The notes beneath the pieces were generated by a model, which was not told where the DNA came from, searched no databases, and saw only the letters and a program-made list of their open reading frames with translations. A stretch of DNA of 6,652 bases from assembly GCA_964560565.1 (NCBI GenBank), contig CAZLMF010000084.1, forward strand, positions 1 through 6,652, written 5' to 3'. The DNA comes from CAZLMF01 sp964560565. GTDB taxonomy: Bacteria > Bacillota > Clostridia > Oscillospirales > Ruminococcaceae. Shown in pieces: positions 4,505 through 6,652 of the stretch. How positions within the stretch are numbered: the first letter of the stretch is position 1; every line of letters begins with the position of its first letter. The position numbers were made by a program, and so were the translations under genes.

Positions 4505-6610
4505 TTATGAAACCCAATCAATGTCAAACCTAACTAGATCGTCCATATATGCGTCGTAATCGAAATTCGGGTCACTAAAATCGAATTGTGCGTCGAATAT
4601 TTCTAACGCTTCAAGATATTCATCCGAATGGGTAAGGTACCAATACTCTTCGCCATCAGGATTTGCTTCAAGCCATGCAACGTCAAACTCACTATAAGCT
4701 TGAACATAAGCAGCGTTAATATCTTCGGCAGCGCCATCGTAAGTTAAGTCAAAATCCTCGTCAAATGCTCTTACCGCAGCATAGTAATCATATGCAAATT
4801 GGCTCATATCAGTGGTATTTACATCGGAGTTGCCGCCAACTTCACCTTTTTCATATGCTTCTATCCATGCACCGATAAATTCGTCCTCTAATATCCAGTA
4901 AGCATCCCAATCGAAATCATCGTCAGAGAAGTCAAACTGCTCGTCAAATTCATCATAAGCTGTATTATATTCATCTGTGTACAATCCACGAGCTGCCCAA
5001 TACTCTTCCGCAAACTTATCATAATCATCCCAATAAGCGTCCCAGTCGAAGTTTTCGTCTAAGAAGTCGTATGGTTCATCAAATATTTCGCCCTCATCGT
5101 AGAAGTCCTGCATGTAGTCAGGTGTTTCAATGTCAATGTCGTCATCATCGTCAAAATCATCGTCAAAATCATCATCATCATCATCATCTATAATGCCATC
5201 GCCTGCGCCAAAACCAAACCTCTCAATTACTTTATTGAGTGCGTCCATGTCAACTCTTGATATATATTCAGCAAGTTCCATCTCATCTGTCATTGAGTAT
5301 GCATCTGTTGGAGAAATCTTTTCAACAGGTGTTGGTTCAACTTCCTTAAAGCTTACCTGTAGCATTGCAAGCTCTGCACCGTTAAGTGTAGCTAAAAACT
5401 TATATGGTGACTTTGCAATTTCCATTGTAAGTTCAAACTGCTGATCGCCAACAGAAGCTAAAATACTAGCTGCTCCATTAACGCCTTTAGGAGGTATTCT
5501 ATAACTAACGGATACTGACTCCGTATCATCCTTTATTATTATATCGCGTCCAACTATAAGTCCATTTGAGTCAACATATACTGTCATGCTGCCCAATGCA
5601 TAATCTTGATCGTTGTCTGCTTCAATTTCCTTTTTGGTGTCAGCAATCTCCTGTTTAATTTCATTTAGGTCAGCATCTGAAACTTCTGCTAAAAGGGCAG
5701 AAATAACAGGGTCGCCAGCATTTTTGTCATCAATTACCTGTGCAATAAGCTTATCAATTAAATCAACCAAATTGCCTTTAGTAAGATTAATTTTAAGGGC
5801 TGTAGCATCTATTCTAGCAGAGCCAAAGCTTACTGTCGTGCTTGACTTTTCAACGTCGCCTATATTATCAAGGATAATCTTTATGTATCGGTCAAACGCC
5901 TCTTTAAGCTGCTTTTCGTCAAGTTCACTTTCCTCAACTCCTACATCCTCGAGGTATTCCTTAATTTCAACTGAAAGATAATCTTCAGATAGCTCAGGAA
6001 TTTTGATATAAACTGCATCATCACCTGTATTGTAAAACGCATCAATCGATATCATCCGAGTGCCACCTAGCTTAAACGCTATGGTCTGCTCAACGATGCC
6101 GCCCATGCAATTCGAGGTAATATCAACCCCTATATCATCAACTTCAATGCCAAGTGCATCACCAAGTGTTAAAGTTACACTTGCGTCATAAGCAAACTCG
6201 GATTTCTCGTCAATAGCAGCAAAACCAGCAGGAACCACTTCCCCCTCGTAAGAAGCAAGTGTGTTTCTTTCAACCCATCCATAATACTGTTGCGGACTTA
6301 AAACCAATTGGTTGATAGAGTTCTTTAGGCTTGGAACAAAGAAATATAATGCTGCCATTATTCCTGCAACCGCAACTAAGCCAATGGCAACCATTAGAAT
6401 TATAAAAGGTACCTTGCTCTTTTTCTGAGGTATCTCAGGGCCAAAAGCATATGCAGGCTGAGGAATCTGCCCATAGTACTGCTGTTGTTGTGGCTGCTGA
6501 GGAGCATAGTATTGCTGCTGTGGTTGCTGCTCAAACCCCTGTGGCTGTTGTGGCTGTTGTGGCTGTTGTGGTTGCTCGGGATTATACCCATCATTATTAA
6601 ACTCATTCAT
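4505..6610 (-). CDS. Single-pass membrane protein with Gln/Pro-rich tail and exported acidic-aromatic repeats
   Basis: 701 aa, not recognised as a named family. Residues 1-60 are a Gln/Pro/Tyr-rich cytoplasmic tail. KKSK (63-66) precedes one TM helix (about 67-92), so the N-terminus is inside and the rest outside. Residues of about 105-425 form an exported domain of alternating beta-like and charged helical segments, with patterns such as DDAVYIKIPELSEDYL (197-211) and SMTVYVDSNGLIVGRDI (341-357). These recall clostridial lipoprotein-like exported domains. Next come a linker (about 425-470), a nearly pure Asp run (475-491) and four acidic-aromatic repeats to the C-terminus (517-701). Start: ATG at 6610 lies 8 nt after GGAGG; the TTG at 6625 overlaps that site. 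There is no sortase or wall-binding motif. A Gln-rich tail plus one TM plus exported domain is a common Clostridia architecture. A cell-surface or cation-binding role is inference only. Confidence 0.9.
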   Translation of the reverse strand: MNEFNNDGYNPEQPQQPQQPQQPQGFEQQPQQQYYAPQQPQQQQYYGQIPQPAYAFGPEIPQKKSKVPFIILMVAIGLVAVAGIMAALYFFVPSLKNSINQLVLSPQQYYGWVERNTLASYEGEVVPAGFAAIDEKSEFAYDASVTLTLGDALGIEVDDIGVDITSNCMGGIVEQTIAFKLGGTRMISIDAFYNTGDDAVYIKIPELSEDYLSVEIKEYLEDVGVEESELDEKQLKEAFDRYIKIILDNIGDVEKSSTTVSFGSARIDATALKINLTKGNLVDLIDKLIAQVIDDKNAGDPVISALLAEVSDADLNEIKQEIADTKKEIEADNDQDYALGSMTVYVDSNGLIVGRDIIIKDDTESVSVSYRIPPKGVNGAASILASVGDQQFELTMEIAKSPYKFLATLNGAELAMLQVSFKEVEPTPVEKISPTDAYSMTDEMELAEYISRVDMDALNKVIERFGFGAGDGIIDDDDDDDFDDDFDDDDDIDIETPDYMQDFYDEGEIFDEPYDFLDENFDWDAYWDDYDKFAEEYWAARGLYTDEYNTAYDEFDEQFDFSDDDFDWDAYWILEDEFIGAWIEAYEKGEVGGNSDVNTTDMSQFAYDYYAAVRAFDEDFDLTYDGAAEDINAAYVQAYSEFDVAWLEANPDGEEYWYLTHSDEYLEALEIFDAQFDFSDPNFDYDAYMDDLVRFDIDWVS
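4508..5062 (-). repeat. Four acidic-aromatic protein repeats (coding)
   Basis: Encodes residues 517-701. The core is FDxxFDFSDxxFDWDAYW: ENFDWDAYW at 519-527, FDEQFDF...FDWDAYW at 555-572, the eroded FDEDFDL...INAAY at 616-635, and FDAQFDF...FDYDAY at 672-688. Spacing of the FD starts is about 56-61 residues. Each unit continues with a helical segment rich in Glu, Trp and Tyr. Confidence 0.75.
5138..5188 (-). repeat. GAT/GAC trinucleotide tract encoding poly-Asp
   Basis: Seventeen consecutive codons (residues 475-491) are Asp except for two Phe. Most are GAT, giving an uninterrupted (ATC)n run on the plus strand near 5170-5188, a possible site for in-frame slippage. Confidence 0.85.
6542..6568 (-). 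repeat. Three perfect copies of a 9-bp repeat encoding Gln-Gln-Pro
   Basis: TGGCTGTTG occurs three times in tandem on the plus strand, followed by a diverged fourth (TGGTTGCTC). It encodes the (PQQ)n start of the cytoplasmic tail. Being a multiple of three, copy changes would keep the frame. Confidence 0.9.
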
Positions 6611-6618
6611 ATAAATTA

Positions 6619-6623
6619 CCTCC
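6619..6623 (-). promoter_or_regulatory. Ribosome binding site fixing the start at 6610
   Basis: GGAGG on the minus strand, 8 nt before ATG 6610. A possible CATAAT -10 box lies at 6651-6646 at the window edge, with any -35 box outside. ACATAA/TTATGT (6630-6635 with 6647-6652) can form a small hairpin in the leader. Confidence 0.85.
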
Positions 6624-6652
6624 AAATAAACATAAGGCGTACAAAATTATGT

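Noticed and set aside
5130..5444. Plus-strand Ser-rich frame
   Set aside because: Antisense of the Asp-rich (GAT)n tract; no RBS.
4505..6625. Surface protein starting at TTG 6625
   Set aside because: The TTG overlaps the GGAGG that serves ATG 6610.
1..6652. CRISPR array, tRNA/rRNA, transposase, or dedicated defence or toxin-antitoxin module
   Set aside because: No regularly spaced repeats, cloverleaf, rRNA-like stretch, or transposase, nuclease or toxin motifs were seen on either strand.

Overview
The window reads as chromosome of a low-to-moderate GC Gram-positive bacterium, most likely a motile member of the Clostridia. The signs are strong AGGAGG-type ribosome binding sites, sigma-A-like promoters, a near-consensus sigma-D (sigma-28) promoter, U-tract terminators, and a Gln-rich-tail/one-TM/exported-domain membrane protein of a kind common in gut Clostridia. 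No RNA gene, CRISPR array, insertion sequence or phage gene was found. Nothing was searched against a database; family names rest on motif recognition.

Layout. 1-408 is a graveyard. A decayed antisense fragment of an ABC-2 permease, homologous to the intact permease further along the window, abuts the 3' end of an unrelated plus-strand gene (possibly a solute-binding protein remnant), which keeps its own terminator. 570-2802 (minus) is a two-gene ABC exporter operon (ATPase then permease, 11-nt overlap) driven by a good sigma-A promoter near 2905-2933. The intergenic region 2803-3125 is divergent. Its other side carries a sigma-D-type promoter overlapped by a sigma-A-type promoter, both reading toward a 201-aa conserved soluble protein of unknown function (3126-3731), closed by an 11-bp terminator.

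Next is a 59-aa protein with 19 Pro, 11 Arg and no Asp, Glu or Lys (3868-4047), in a locally GC-rich patch and followed by two stem-loops. Then comes a single-gene unit for a PptA-like 4-oxalocrotonate tautomerase (4201-4437) with extended -10 promoter, RBS and terminator. The rest (4505-6610, minus) is a 701-aa single-pass membrane protein with a Gln/Pro-rich cytoplasmic tail, an exported domain, a poly-Asp stretch and acidic-aromatic repeats at the C-terminus.

The genes do not form one pathway. The ABC operon is the only clear multi-gene unit; the others look like independently transcribed single genes. The points most worth following are the sigma-D link for the 201-aa protein, the Pro/Arg mini-protein, the acidic-aromatic repeat protein, and the AT-drifting permease pseudogene.
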